Source: Ipomoea triloba
Taxonomy: Eukaryota; Streptophyta; Magnoliopsida; Solanales; Convolvulaceae
Length of the DNA: 64,000 nucleotides
Direction of reading: 5' to 3'
Assembly (NCBI RefSeq): GCF_003576645.1
Contig: NC_044929.1
Span: 6,533,314-6,597,313 of the forward strand
Part shown: positions 1 to 11,800 of the stretch, piece by piece
How positions within the stretch are numbered: position 1 is the stretch's first letter
Layout of the letters: each line of letters starts with the position of its first letter
The notes under the pieces: model-generated
What the model saw: the letters and a program-made list of their open reading frames with translations, nothing else
What the model was told of the DNA's origin: nothing
Database searches by the model: none
Program-made: the position numbers and the translations under genes

Positions 1-1375
1 TAACCCTAGTTATCCTATGTAACCCGAACCAAACACCCCCTTAAGGTGCAATGTTTAAACCTTAAAGTGCATTATTTTCAACTTAAGATGCATCAGTTCG
101 AGACACCTGTTCATTTGCATCCATGTTTCTAGAAAGCACTTTTTTTTTTGAATTTTCATTCACTTTGAGTCGTTGATCTAAATTAGATTAACAACTCAAA
201 TCTCACCATTTTGATTTCGAAGCGCATTTTGATTAAAGCTTAAGGTGCATCAGATCGCATATGAACCATCCCATATACACACACACACACACACACGCAT
301 GGTGGGTCGGCTGGAGTTCTAGACCGGTTCTGTACATAAAACCTGAACCCAACCTGACCCGCTACGAGTTTACTTTTTTAAAACCGGCCTCGACCCACCA
401 CCCACCACCCACAACCACCCAAAAAAACTCAACCCATACGTGTTGGATATCCACGTGGCGAATTGAAATTGTCATCCATAGTTACTTGTCTAATTAGGAA
501 ATGCCATGTAAGGAGGGAAAGGTTTGAAGCGAAAAAATTGGAGGGGGCGGTAGGTAATATTATTATTATCATTATTAAACTAATATTTATAACAATAATT
601 TTGTAATAGATTTATTTTTATATTTTGAAAAATAATCAAATATAAAAAGATGATTTTCCCATTTACAACCACATAGTCATGGATAGTTTTATAACTGTCA
701 ACAAAGCACAAAACTTTTTTTTTTTAATAAAATTAAAATGTCATTTTCTATAAGATATTTTTTGAATTTTTTTTCTAAGTTTGTAAACATATCATAAAAT
801 TCAATACCTATTTTTTTTTTGCAACAAAAAGAAATATTTAGAAAAAAAATGATAGAATTTATTAATACAATACGAATTTCTTCTGATTTTTTTAAAATTG
901 TTTTTTTTTTGAACTTTTAAAAGTAATAATTAAAATTTTTTTTTATATATAATTTAACATTATGACATCGTATTTTACCAAAACTTAGAAGTAATTTGCA
1001 AAAAAAGTTATTTACCAGAAACTTAAAAGTAGAGCTGTCAAAATGGGACAACCTGGCCCGTCTTGGGTTTGTCCAGAACAGGCCAACCCGTGGTAAATGG
1101 GTCATCCTGTTAGCATGTTTGTTAATTTTTTTTAAAAAATTTATATGTTAAAATATTTGAGTTTTTGTATAGCTCAGGAATCAAATCCTTAATCTTTAAG
1201 TTAACAATTAATACTATTTCCAATCAAACACATTAAACTTTTTGAACAAACGCCATGTTTACATATATACATACATACATATATATACTTACACACACAC
1301 ACACATTATAAAAAATATAGTTTATAACTTTATATAGTTATATAATAAATAAATTTTATATTAATATTTATCATG
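1..1375. other. AT-rich intergenic DNA
   Basis: No gene is seen. The stretch has a short (CA)n run near 279-297, homopolymer A/T tracts, and at about 1030-1115 a fragment with alternating TGGCCCG/GGGTC words that resembles the edge of a degraded transposon. A second short (CA)n run lies near 1290-1305. Confidence 0.6.
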
Positions 1376-1640
1376 GTTCAAAAAATCGCTAGGCACTCAA
1401 GGGCGCATAGGCGCCGATTAATCGGCACCCGTGTATTTTTTCTAAAATTTGTTCAAGTTTTTTTAATTTCTTAAAATTGATAATTATAAACTATTTAATA
1501 CTTTAATAGTTAATATTAAAATAATAAATATTATCCTAAAAAACATCTAGAGTTTAAACAATTTAGTATTATTTCGCTCAATTGCTAATCGGCCGACTAA
1601 ATGACCTAGCCGGAGCCTAGGCGGTTATCGCTTAGGCGGC

Positions 1641-2017
1641 TGACAGAGTAATCAGGCAAGCAACATTTGACCCGGACCACCAGCACTGACCCGAAGACAA
1701 TGAACGGACGACAAACAAGCCGTTACGCATTATTACACATTAAAGATGAGGAGCCACTCCAACGGCTCCCCAGCATTAACATCCACTCCAACGAGTCCTC
1801 AACATTAACATCCACTTACTGCGCATTGAAGGTGAAGTAGAGAGTCGTTGCGCTCAGGAATATAAAAGGACGCTCACACTTGTAGAGAAAGCACACAACA
1901 TTTCTAGACTAGAGCTCACTATTGTACTGAGCATTTGTACTGAACACTATACTCAACATTGTACTCAACACTAAGATTAATAATACTCAAAGTATACCGG
2001 TAACATACTTACCGTCA
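1641..2017 (+). repeat. 5' LTR of the gag-only element
   Basis: 377 bp, starting TGACAGAG and ending ACCGTCA. A TATA box (TATAAAAG) lies at about 1861-1868. It carries a 12 bp duplication (CAACATTGTACT-like) that is absent from the 3' LTR, which accounts for the 377 versus 365 bp lengths. A TTGGTGCTCTCATTGAGAG primer-site-like stretch follows directly. Confidence 0.85.
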
Positions 2018-2103
2018 TTGGTGCTCTCATTGAGAGTCGAGATAAGATCTCAGGCAAACTTCACACATCACAAACACCCAGCAGCTCTCATGGTTTTCGT
2101 CAA

Positions 2104-3730
2104 GTGAACAATGGTCACGCCTCGGGTGATCTTCATGAGCAGCTCAACAATAACCATGTGGGAGATCGCCTCGAAGGTGATCTTCGCAGCCAAATCAACA
2201 ACAACCACGATGGGGTTCGCGCTCTCCTCATAGTAATGTTGCTCCCATCCAAGCCGCGGACTTCCAAGCGGCGACGCAGGTCATTCAACAGGCGGCGGCA
2301 ACGATGGCCCAACTAGTAGCAGGAATGCAAGGCCAGGCCCCACCACCGCCACCGCCTTCTCCAAAGGTGGAGGTGCAATATCCAAGACGAGAGAGAACCC
2401 AACGACAGGACGACGATCCTCAGCCGATGGGTCTTGAGCGACGCCCAGCGGCTTCCAGATCTGTCCGAGAAGGGATAGGCGAATCTGGTGGACCGGCTCC
2501 GCGTCACTCCACTAGACGCAGAACCCCACAGGAAGACTTGGTTGTAAAACTCCAAAGGAAGATAGACGACTTAGAGAAGAAAGTAGAAGCAAGAGAGCAT
2601 TCACCAGAGCCGGAGGTAAGGATGACTGCTCCATTCTCTCCGGATATAATGGAGGTACCCCTCCCAAAAACTTTTCGGCTGCCCACCATCAAGGCTTACA
2701 CCGGGACTTCTGACTGGCATGCCCATATGACAAGATATAAGGCAGCCATGGTGATGACCAGGGCAAGCGACACCATCATGTGCGGAGCGTTTTTGTCTAC
2801 TTTGGACGGAGAGGCGCATGATTGGTTCAATACAATCCAAGACAGTTCGATCCAGACTTTTGCAGAACTGTCCAAGAATTTCCTAACCTATTTCTTCGGA
2901 AATATACAGCATAAAAAGCCATTCTCGCATCTCTGTGGAGTAAAACAAGATAGGGGGAAAGCCTGCGAAATTTTGTAAGCAAATGAAAAAAAGAGGTCAA
3001 TAATGTATATGATTTCGACTCGAAGGCAGCAATCCTCATATTCATCCAAGCATTGAGGTCAGGCGATTTCCACAAACAGCTGAACGCCCACCACCCATGC
3101 TCCTCTGAGGACCTGATGAGGACAGCCAATCGATACGCTGAGGTAGAAGAGGCCGACAGGAAAAAGAAAGATGAGGAGGAAGGTAGGAAAGGTGGGCAAC
3201 CTGATAAAGTTGGTCCGTCCAACCAGGCACCACGCCCAAACCAGTTACCCGCAACGAATGGGAAAGTTCAAGAAAGGCCTCGTCTCGCCCCACCGCGACA
3301 CTTAACACCGCTTACTCACCCGGTTAGCGTGATTCCAATTCTAAGTCACGTTGAGGAAATGGGAATGATGCATTTTCCCTCAGAGTGTATGGCAGTTTCT
3401 ACGTGCGAGGACTAAACCAAGTACTGTCGGTTCCATCGACAGGTTGGACATGATACTAACGAGTGCCATACTTTAAAAGGGCATATAGAGGAACTGGTGC
3501 AGAGCGGATACTTTACTCAATTCGTTGAGTATCTGGGGTAGTACCAGCATCAACAAAGCCTACCCGACAATGCGTGGCGAAAGGAAGAAGATCCTGAGCC
3601 TTCAGCTTCCAACACCAAGAAGAGGGGGTGCGACCTGGGCGAGGAAGGAAGAGACATTGAGCTAGAGGAGAAGTCCGCGCAATGTAAAAAACATGTAATT
3701 CGCTGATGGTCCGTCATGATTAAAAAAAAA
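2104..3730 (+). pseudogene. Gag-like pseudogene of the gag-only element
   Basis: The reading frame starts MNNGHASGDL at 2104 and shifts near 2230-2240. It then continues (…VIQQAAATMAQLV…) into a retrotransposon gag domain at 2610-2978, which includes the segment GAFLSTLDGEAHDWFNTI. It shifts again near 2960-3000 and runs on through ALRSGDFHKQL (about 3050). After a stop near 3413 comes a zinc-knuckle-like block, YCRFHRQVGHDTNECHTLKG (3421-3480). Charged residues follow up to about 3700. This matches gag of Tat/Retand-type gypsy elements. At least three disruptions are visible, so this copy cannot make a full Gag. Confidence 0.75.
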
Positions 3731-4132
3731 TAAAAAAAATTTCTATTCCCTTAAGGCCGGCACGAGATCCGATCTCGCTAGGTACGTGACGGGAAAGCTG
3801 ACCTTTGACCGAGCCTACGGCTGGTCGAAGTGAGCTCGCGCTCAGAGCGCCAAAAAAAATTTAAAAATTTGGCTGAGGCTGACCTCGGCCAATCTCGCGC
3901 TCAGAGCGCCAAAAAAAATAAAAATAAAATAAAATAAAAAATTTGGAGGAGGCCTGACCTCGACCAAACTTTGGCCGAGGTCCCGCACCTCGCCTCGGCT
4001 ACGATCGGCCGAGGTACTTGGTCAGCCTCGGTTACAATTCTCTTACTGTTCGAAAAAAAAATAATTTTTACACACGTCATTACTTCCAAACCACCTCAAC
4101 CACTCTCGTTGGTTAGGGAGTTGGGGGACTGG
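3720..4132 (+). repeat. Non-coding 3' region with an internal direct repeat
   Basis: GC-rich text in which a block CTCGCGCTCAGAGCGCCAAAA occurs twice (near 3834 and 3892), each followed by an A-rich run and TTTGG. Words such as GACCTCGG and CCGAGG recur in both orientations. A polypurine tract (GGTTAGGGAGTTGGGGGACT) ends the region just before the 3' LTR. Confidence 0.6.
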
Positions 4133-4497
4133 TGATAGAGTAATCAGGCAAACAACATTTGACCCGGACCACCAGCACTAACCCGAAGACAATGAACGGA
4201 TAACAAACAAGCCGTTACGGAATATTACACATTAAAGATGAGGAGCCACTCCAACGGCTCCCCAGCATTAACATCCACTCCAACGACTCCTCAGCATTAA
4301 CATCCACTTATTGCGCATTGAAGGTCAAGTAGAGAGTCGTTGCGCTCAGGAATATAAAAGGACGCTCACACTTGTAGAGAAGACACGCAACATTTCTAGA
4401 CTAGAGCTCACTATTGTACTGGGCATTTGTACTGAACACTATACTCAACACTAAGATTAATAATACTCAAAGTATACCGGTAACATACTTACCGTCA
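4133..4497 (+). repeat. 3' LTR of the gag-only element
   Basis: 365 bp, TGATAGAG…ACCGTCA, colinear with 1641-2017. It is followed by the target duplication GCGGC. Confidence 0.85.
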
Positions 4498-4730
4498 GCG
4501 GCCTAAGTGGCCTAGTCTTGACTGCCTAGCCGGCCAGCCGCCTAGACCACCGATTATGGTGATACGCTAGGCAGTCGGCCAATGCATAGCGCCTAGGCGT
4601 CGACTAAGCGATGTTTAGGCAGGATTTTCGCAACACTGATATTTATATAAGGATACAATTAATTGTATTAATTAGTACATTATTAAGTGTAATATAAATA
4701 AATTATATATAAAATACTTGTGAATATTGA

Positions 4731-4732
4731 TA

Positions 4733-4817
<85 letters not shown>
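4731..4817. repeat. (AAAT)n/(AT)n microsatellite
   Basis: A run of AAAT units passes directly into a pure AT run of about 50 bp. Apparent poly-(YI) reading frames here are artefacts of the repeat. Confidence 0.95.
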
Positions 4818-4824
<7 letters not shown>

Positions 4825-5858
4825 TAAAGATATTTAATAATTGTTTTTAGTATAATTGGTTTCAATAATATTACATTAATTGAAAGGTTAATAATGGTTC
4901 AATTCTTGTTATCACCAACATTTTAAAATACTAATACAACAATATCCAATTACACAAAATAAATTTGAGGTTGGAGATACGGGTTATATGGGTTAGTTAA
5001 AGCACAAGAATGACTGACAGCTCTATGTTGAAGAATGATGGGACTATTAGAGCATCCGTATCAATGGATATCTTGAGGTTTTTGGAACAATATATATTGA
5101 GTTGAAGGAGAGAGAAGACAAATGTGGATTTTTGAAATAGTAGAAATTAAAAAACAAAACACGCGAAATTCTTTTGCGCGTTTCGCGCACAGCTATGTCC
5201 AGTTGGGCGTGTACACTGCACGCGCCAGCTAGCGTGTTGCTTATCAAGTTGTTATTTTTTTTTTCCACTTGCTTTTTGGATCATAATGTCAGCAACTACA
5301 TACTTTTTGTTTTCTTTCTTTTTTTTTTTTATTTTTTTTTATCCACCATCTCTCTCCTATTTGTAATATCAAAAACATTTTTTATCATGCTAAAATTTAT
5401 TGACCTTAACAGTTTTTGGTTAAGATTGACATCCCTACTGCTAAGCCCTAATTTGATGGGTTCAGGTAGAGGCTAATGTTTCAAAATAGGTCAAGTAGGG
5501 AAATTTTTCGTCTTGAATTTAGGCAGAGTTTGGGTAGCAGTGGAGTACAATACTCCATACCTGATACTTGATACTTGATACATGATACTTGTTTACACAT
5601 GCGCGCACACACATGTATATATGCATAAGCTCAAATAAAAAGAGACGCCGAGATAGAAAATATAGTTAAATCTTAGCTAATGATCTAAAGATCAATCGTC
5701 CATAATCAAAGAATTTTTTTAAAAAAAATATAGTGATATTTTGATAATTTTTTTTTTAAACTTTGAAGTGTACAAGTTTTGTTCTTCAGGTGCACAAGTT
5801 TTTTTTTAATTAAATATTTTTAATATGTCTCACCATTTTTGCAGAATGTAATTATTAA
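4818..5858. other. Intergenic DNA without a recognised gene
   Basis: Mostly AT-rich, with long T tracts (5250-5345). A GC-richer patch at 5165-5232 contains GCGCG words. Apparent short reading frames lack any recognisable domain. Confidence 0.5.
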
Positions 5859-5993
5859 CAAATCATTTATTTTTACGGAAAGTAATTATTCAATCCATAA
5901 GGACAACGGAGTATTAAAAAAAATAAAAAAAAAAGAAAAGAAAAAGAGCACCGACGTAAGCTGCTTACTTAAGCAATCCGTGTCTCCTTGACG
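5859..5993. repeat. Copy 1 of a duplicated promoter-side segment
   Basis: About 135 bp running from AATCATTTATTTTTACGG to GTCTCCTTGACG. It repeats at 6879-6996 with few changes apart from an internal indel of about 20 bp. The second copy is about 110 bp upstream of the RRM gene start codon. The two copies flank a Helitron-like element. Confidence 0.85.
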
Positions 5994-6875
5994 TAATCAT
6001 TTATTGAAATTTTCGTCCAAACAATAGTAAAGATAAAATGGAAAAGAAAAACTGATATTACTAATTGATTAAAAATATAAAAAGATCATAATGGAAAAGA
6101 AAAACGAAAATTATTCAAATTAAAAAAGGAAAAGGATATTGCTAATTGACTACAAATTATTTAAAAGTTTTTAAAAAATTAATTACACTTTCCTTTTGAA
6201 AACTTTAAATTATTTAAACTTTAAAAAAATTAATTAAACATGGGTGGTTAGATTTTTTTATAATAATTATAATTAATTTATTCAAATATGGAAGGGGAAG
6301 AAAAAACTAAATGCGATATGGTGAAAATGAATATACTTAAGGTATAAAAGTATAATTACAAATAAATTAGTGTAATTGACTAATAATAATTGCCTAATAA
6401 TTATTATGGTAATTAAGATAAACATTGCTAGTTGAATGTATTTTTATAATGATTATAATTAAATTATTTCTCATTTTCCCATATTTATTTTAGTAATAAT
6501 ATAATTAATTAAGTCATATTACATATCGATCTTTTTAAGATAATTGTAGATAAACAAGTCATATATTATTCAATTAATTGAGTAATACTTTTGCACTAAT
6601 CTTATAATCAAATAAATGTACACGTTAAATATTAGAAGTTTATACAATTTAATCTTTATTTTTATTATATAACTATATAATAAAAAATTTATTCGTGTAT
6701 CGCACGAGTAATTAGACAATTATTTGCTCTAATTCAAGTTAGAAAAACATAATCGATCCAACCAATTCCATCAATTGCGCTATTGATATTATAATTTATA
6801 TAATTGTATATCGATCAATTTTTTAAAAATATTATAACAAATTCATTCCGTGCAACGTACCGGCGAAAATACTAG
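5994..6875 (+). mobile_element. Helitron-like non-autonomous element
   Basis: The 3' end shows a decayed version of the family hairpin (CCGTGC-AAC-GCACGG type) at 6848-6862, then GCGAAAATA and the terminal CTAG (6872-6875) followed by T. The last ~300 bp aligns by eye with the element ending at 44527. No Rep/helicase coding is present. The 5' end is uncertain and may lie close to 5994. Confidence 0.6.
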
Positions 6876-6878
6876 TAT

Positions 6879-6996
6879 TAAAAATCATTTATTTTTACGG
6901 AAAGTAATTATTCAATCCATAAGAAAAAAAAGAAAAAAAAAAGAAAAAGAGCACCGACGTAAGCTGCTTACTTAAGCAATCCCCGTCTCCTTGACG
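6879..6996. repeat. Copy 2 of the duplicated promoter-side segment
   Basis: Near-identical to 5859-5993. It lies directly after the Helitron-like 3' end and just upstream of the transcribed region of the RRM gene. The shared part includes GCACCGACGTAAGCTGCTTA, an ACGT-containing stretch. Confidence 0.8.
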
Positions 6997-7104
6997 ACGC
7001 GGTACTTAAGATTTTTGGATTTCAGGCAGAATAAAATCTAAATCACCATCACAAATCCACGCCACATTCTCTCTCTCAATAGGATTGTGGGATAAAGGTC
7101 AACT

Positions 7105-8832
7105 ATGGCGGAGAACGCGAATTGCACCGTGTACGTAGGTAAGTATCGAACTCCATAGAAATCTTAGTCAGGTTTTGATTTTTGATTGTGAATTTATATT
7201 TCGGAATACCAAATTTAGGTGCGTTTTTTTTGGTTCCAAGAAGTAGGTATTTCATTTGTGTTCATCTATTTGTTCTCTTATTAAATCTTGATTTGAGATT
7301 TCCGGATCTAATTCAATGTCGGATAATTTAGGGTTTCTGAGAAAAAGTTGAATCATTAGGATATATGTATATATAACTTTTCGAATTTAATTTGGTTATA
7401 GTAATTCATTTTGGATTGTGAAGTTGTTATTTCGATTCATTGGCTGCTGATTCTGATGTGAATGCTCTGTGTATTAATGTCTGGTTTTCTTTATTTACTT
7501 TTGAATTGTTTTCTCCAGGTTTCCCATATCAATTAGCTTCATTGCGTGATCAATTTTAATGTTACATTTATTCTTTCAAATACCAAATGTTTTCAATGAC
7601 TTCGGATTTATTTGCTAATTGTTGGATTAATTGCAGTATTTCTAATTGTTTTGGTTTTTGAACCATAATTTGAGTTCCTTTGATCGTATTAATGTTCTTG
7701 ATATGGATATATTAAGATATTGAACTGCTAGCAATTTGCATGTTGTAGGTAATTTGGATGAGAGAGTAAGTGACAGGGTGTTGTATGATATCCTTATTCA
7801 AGCTGGTCGTGTGGTTGACTTGCATGTTCCTCGTGATAGGGAAACTGATAAGCCAAAAGGCTATGCCTTTGCCCTCTATGAGACAGAGGAGATAGCAGAG
7901 TATGCTGTCAAACTCTTCTCTGGTCTGGTGACACTCTACAACAAAACACTGAAATTTGCGGTATGTCCTTGGTATATCTGATCATTATTAGCTCAATTAT
8001 GACATAGTTTTCACTTGATATATGGTGTTACGACTTTGCCAACTAGAATTCAGTTGCAAGTTCTTTTCAACTCCTCAGTTTTCAAAATTTACTTGACAAT
8101 AATGAAGGCCTTATAGTGCCTAAGCCTACCTGGGTTTTGCTCCTTAATGTTCACCAACAAGGCCAGCTTACTTTTAGTTGGTTTTTTATTACAGTGGAAT
8201 ATCCTCATACTGTTCCTTCTTCTAGGAAGAGGCATATGTTGTGGGCTGGCATTTGTGGAACTATTAATCAAGAAAAAACCTCAAAGAAATTTCTATCATG
8301 TGTTTTTGAGAATGGGGAGTAATTAATGGCTTTTGGAAACAGATTTCAGGGAGAGATAAGCCGTCAATGAACTCACCAATGGAAACCCCTCCCGCATTAA
8401 ATTCGTCTATTAAACAAAGGCTTCACCCTGCCCCCCCTTATGATAAGGAAACTTCTCAATATTCTCCAAGATTATCTGCATCATGCCGGTTCTCAGAGCA
8501 ACAAACATATTCTGCAAAAGGTGAATGTTGGTTCTTAGTGAAGTGATTACTCCGAATTATTGTCTAAAGCTTTCTTTTATGACTCTCCTCTTTTTCTCCA
8601 TTATTTAGTTTATGGACTTTGGATACCTCTTTAACAACATATTTTTCTCTATTCAATTCCAGTTTCCCCTGGTGTACCATTACACCAGCGTAATGGCTAT
8701 AGATCACATTATGAAGGCAACAAATATGATTACAGTCGACGAGTATTTGGGGCAGCTTTGGATAGTATTACCCCTTCTAGGTTGGGCCGTTATAATGGTC
8801 GTAACTCAAACAGTTATTATTCTCCTTACTAA
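7105..8832 (+). CDS. RRM RNA-binding protein, RBM7/SF3B4-like (four exons)
   Basis: The predicted CDS joins 7105-7138, 7749-7960, 8343-8520 and 8663-8832 (594 nt, 197 residues). All introns are GT..AG and the frame stays open across every junction. The start MAENANCTVYVGNL puts an RNP2 motif (VYVGNL) at residues 9-14. RNP1 is KGYAFALYE at about residue 49, so one RRM fills residues 8-83. The rest is a low-complexity tail rich in Ser, Pro, Tyr and Arg that ends NSNSYYSPY. The RRM spacing, with LYDILIQAGRV and LYNKTLKFA, resembles the RBM7 family, an RNA-binding subunit of the nuclear exosome targeting complex in animals and Arabidopsis. Databases often name such plant proteins SF3B4-like. A nuclear role in RNA surveillance or splicing is inferred. 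No frame damage is seen. Confidence 0.87.
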
Positions 8833-11800
8833 TTGTCCTTAAAATTGGTAGAGAGCAGCTCTAACTTATCCTGTACTAGTAGTGTAATTGATGTGGAATT
8901 AAGGGGAACGTAGTATCAGCTGGCATGCATTTAGCTTTTCTTGCTTTTAATATTGTAACATATTTGTTGTCTGGTTTGTGCTTTGTTGTTCAGTCTCTTA
9001 GAAGAATATTGTTTTCCATGGTATTATACTTTTAAAACTTACGATTTATCTAAAATGTTTATTCTTCAAGAACCATGTTTCAAGTTCTAGTCATCTGTAA
9101 GTGCCCAAAGACTTAACTGCGGTAGGAATAGAGAAATATCTTTGTGCTGAAGAATTATATTGACATTGTTGCATAATTTGCTGCTGCTTCTGAAGTTTGA
9201 TGTTTGGTTGGTGAGTCAATTTTCATTGTTCTGATGTGAATTAGATTTAGCTAATCCAAAAATGATGGGTTTGTAATCACATATCCTCTTTGACAATATA
9301 AGATTTTGTCTCAATTTAGCCGAAAAATTATAGTTTAGAGAGACTGCATATATTTTTTATTTTTAAATCTATCTTCTATATGGCTATATTATGATTATCA
9401 AGATCCTCTTAAATAGGATAGAGCTAATATGGCCTCAGTTTCCCATTATCCCAATGTCTTTTCCATAATAAATTGCATGATTTCCCTTTTATATGTTAGC
9501 CGGTCCTTATCCATGACTCCATGAGTGCATTGAATTGATATACTTCAACTTAGCATTTTGTTGTTATTCCAACCAACTTTGGTTTGTCACATATATTCCT
9601 TTAACTAGCTTCTATGAACTCCATCACTACCACCTCCTCCTTCAACCCAATCAAGAGAGAAGGAAAACTGGATGGGTAATTTTTGTTTGCCAACTATATT
9701 TTTCTTGGAGTGGAAATCTTTTGCATTCAGCAGTGAATTCTGTAGTGTTCATCTATAGGATCTTGAGTTCTGATTTAGGGTAATTTCTTTCTATACTTGC
9801 TAGTACTTGGGATATTCTGGTAGGGAATTAGTGCTTAATCAGCTTTGAGAAAAATAGTGTCATCTTAATTGCATTTCTCTGCCATATTGGTTTTAAATGG
9901 GTGGTTTTTGAGCAGGTGAAAACTGGACTCTTTAAAAACTTATTATCTTATAACTTGAAGAGTAGGCTAAGATCAAATTTGATGGGAGGGCAACTATTTT
10001 TCCCATTTCAAAATTTAAAATAGTCCTCCCTACAGTTTTGTTTTACTTTTATTCATTTTTAATATATCACAGAATTGCAAAGCTAAAGTTCATGAGTCGT
10101 GGATTTCTCTCATTGTCATTCGATTTTGACGCACTATTGGCATTGATAGAAAAAGCATATAATATGCAATATGCGGTGTGGTATTGGGCGTATGACATTA
10201 GTCTTTGATTATTGTGACATTGTCATATTTAGTTTTTTTTTTCTTCTATTCTTTTTTCTTTCTTTTTTTTTTTCCTTTTTAAAAAAATTTGTCTCATTAC
10301 ATCAGTGACTTTTGTTTGTACGTCACAGTTAGTCACGGTTGTTTGTATGTTTGGTCATTCATTTAAAATTTTGTCATTCAGTCTTTGATTAAAAATGGTC
10401 AACATGTAAACAATATATTATTCATGGGTAACACTTGCATGAGAATGTTTCACGAGTCTCAATCTGTGAAATGGGTTAGATCTTTGATTAATGAGTTGGA
10501 TATTAATCAACGATTTGATCCGTCTCACGGATTAAGACTCATGAGACAATCTCACTCAAGTTTTTGCCATTATTCATTTAACCTTCTTATCCCAACCTAT
10601 ACTTTTTATTTCTTTCATAAATTCTTTTAATTGGAAGATAAAATTACATGTTATAGTATCATTTTCTATTAAATTATGGAATGATAGAAATTTAAAGGAG
10701 AATTATTTGTCTAATTAGGATTGGATTTAAACGGACGATTAATTTAAATAACTTTTTGGGGGTTAGATTTAGTCTCTCCTTTTATGTCTTTTTATCAATT
10801 TAGTCTCTAATTAGGAATGAATTTTGCAAGTACATCTACTCTATATGAGGATATACAGGGTTAAATTAAATGAGTGATCCCAACTCTATGTGAGGATATG
10901 TGGATCAAAATTTCTTAAGATTCCAAATTGCAGAGACCAATTGGTCCTCAAGGATAGGACTCGAGTTATTTATTTATTTATTTATTTGTGCTCCCAAACT
11001 TGAGTTATTTTCATCCCGTCATTGGGTGACCACACTTGATTTAAGAACTATCCTATACTATCGTTTCTTAGGAGGTTGGTGATATGCTGATATGCCCTAA
11101 CACTATTATGGAAGGTGTAGAAATGAATTTACTGCTATCATTTCTTGCCATCAATTACAAATTATATTAATTTTAAAATGATGGTCATTTTTACTGACGT
11201 GAACACACACATATATAATTACAAATTATATTAATTTTAAAATGATGTTTTCATTTTTACTGATGTGAACACACACATATATCATTGTTTTTATGGAAAA
11301 AAAAAAAGAAGAAGAGAAGGATTACTGCATCACATTGGTGTACTATTTATATATACTTAAAGCATTTAAACTAAAGGTTCTTGTGTTTTAGTTATCTACT
11401 ACTTTTACCTGCAATGTGGATAAAGAATTTATGGGAGGATACATTTGTGATCTAAGTTTAAAATCAGTAAATATTTTGAAAATAAAAGAGTGAAATAAGT
11501 ATGTAATTGTTTGATGATAATTGATTACTGTTATAAAAAAAGGTCTAATTAAGTTTGTGGATTTAGAAATAAAAAAAGTTGCTATTTTAAATTTCATTTC
11601 TTGGAGATGTATAAAACATTCTTTAATATAAGAACTATAAGATGTAACATAATTATGTCAATTCATGAATAGTCAATGGATTTAAATAGTTGTTACATTA
11701 ATAAATAATTATTATTATGCAATGCTTCCATGGAGAAAATAATATATATATTTTTTCAAAAATTGAAAGAGAAAAAAGCAAGCTGTTTGAATAAGCAAAA

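Larger units (their letters stand above)
1641..4497 (+). mobile_element. Gag-only LTR retrotransposon (TR-GAG-like), complete
   Basis: A 2.86 kb element with direct LTRs at 1641-2017 and 4133-4497. It is flanked by a 5 bp target duplication GCGGC (1636-1640 and 4498-4502). The inside holds only gag-type coding sequence, with no protease, reverse transcriptase or integrase. A purine-rich tract (4111-4132) precedes the 3' LTR. The LTRs differ by about 15 substitutions and one 12 bp indel, so the insertion is not recent. Small size with gag only fits the TR-GAG class of non-autonomous plant gypsy elements. The gag resembles that of gypsy copies A and B in this window, so a related Tat-like element is a plausible helper (inference). 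Confidence 0.85.
1376..4640. mobile_element. GC-rich palindromic repeat (GCCTAGGCG type), split by an LTR element
   Basis: The two halves (1376-1640 and 4503-4640) are full of GCCTAGGCG, CCGCCTAG and CGGCCGA words in both orientations, with an AT-rich middle. They become contiguous when the LTR element at 1641-4497 and one target duplication are removed. This looks like a non-autonomous DNA element with a fold-back structure. I cannot assign a superfamily, and the outer boundaries are approximate. Confidence 0.45.

Noticed and set aside
8089..8322. Open frames within intron 2 of the RRM gene
   Set aside because: They lie between a good donor (7961) and acceptor (8342), and the spliced frame continues perfectly across the intron.
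9535..10630. Short open frames downstream of the RRM gene
   Set aside because: Hydrophobic, AT-driven frames with no domain, no start context and no splice support.
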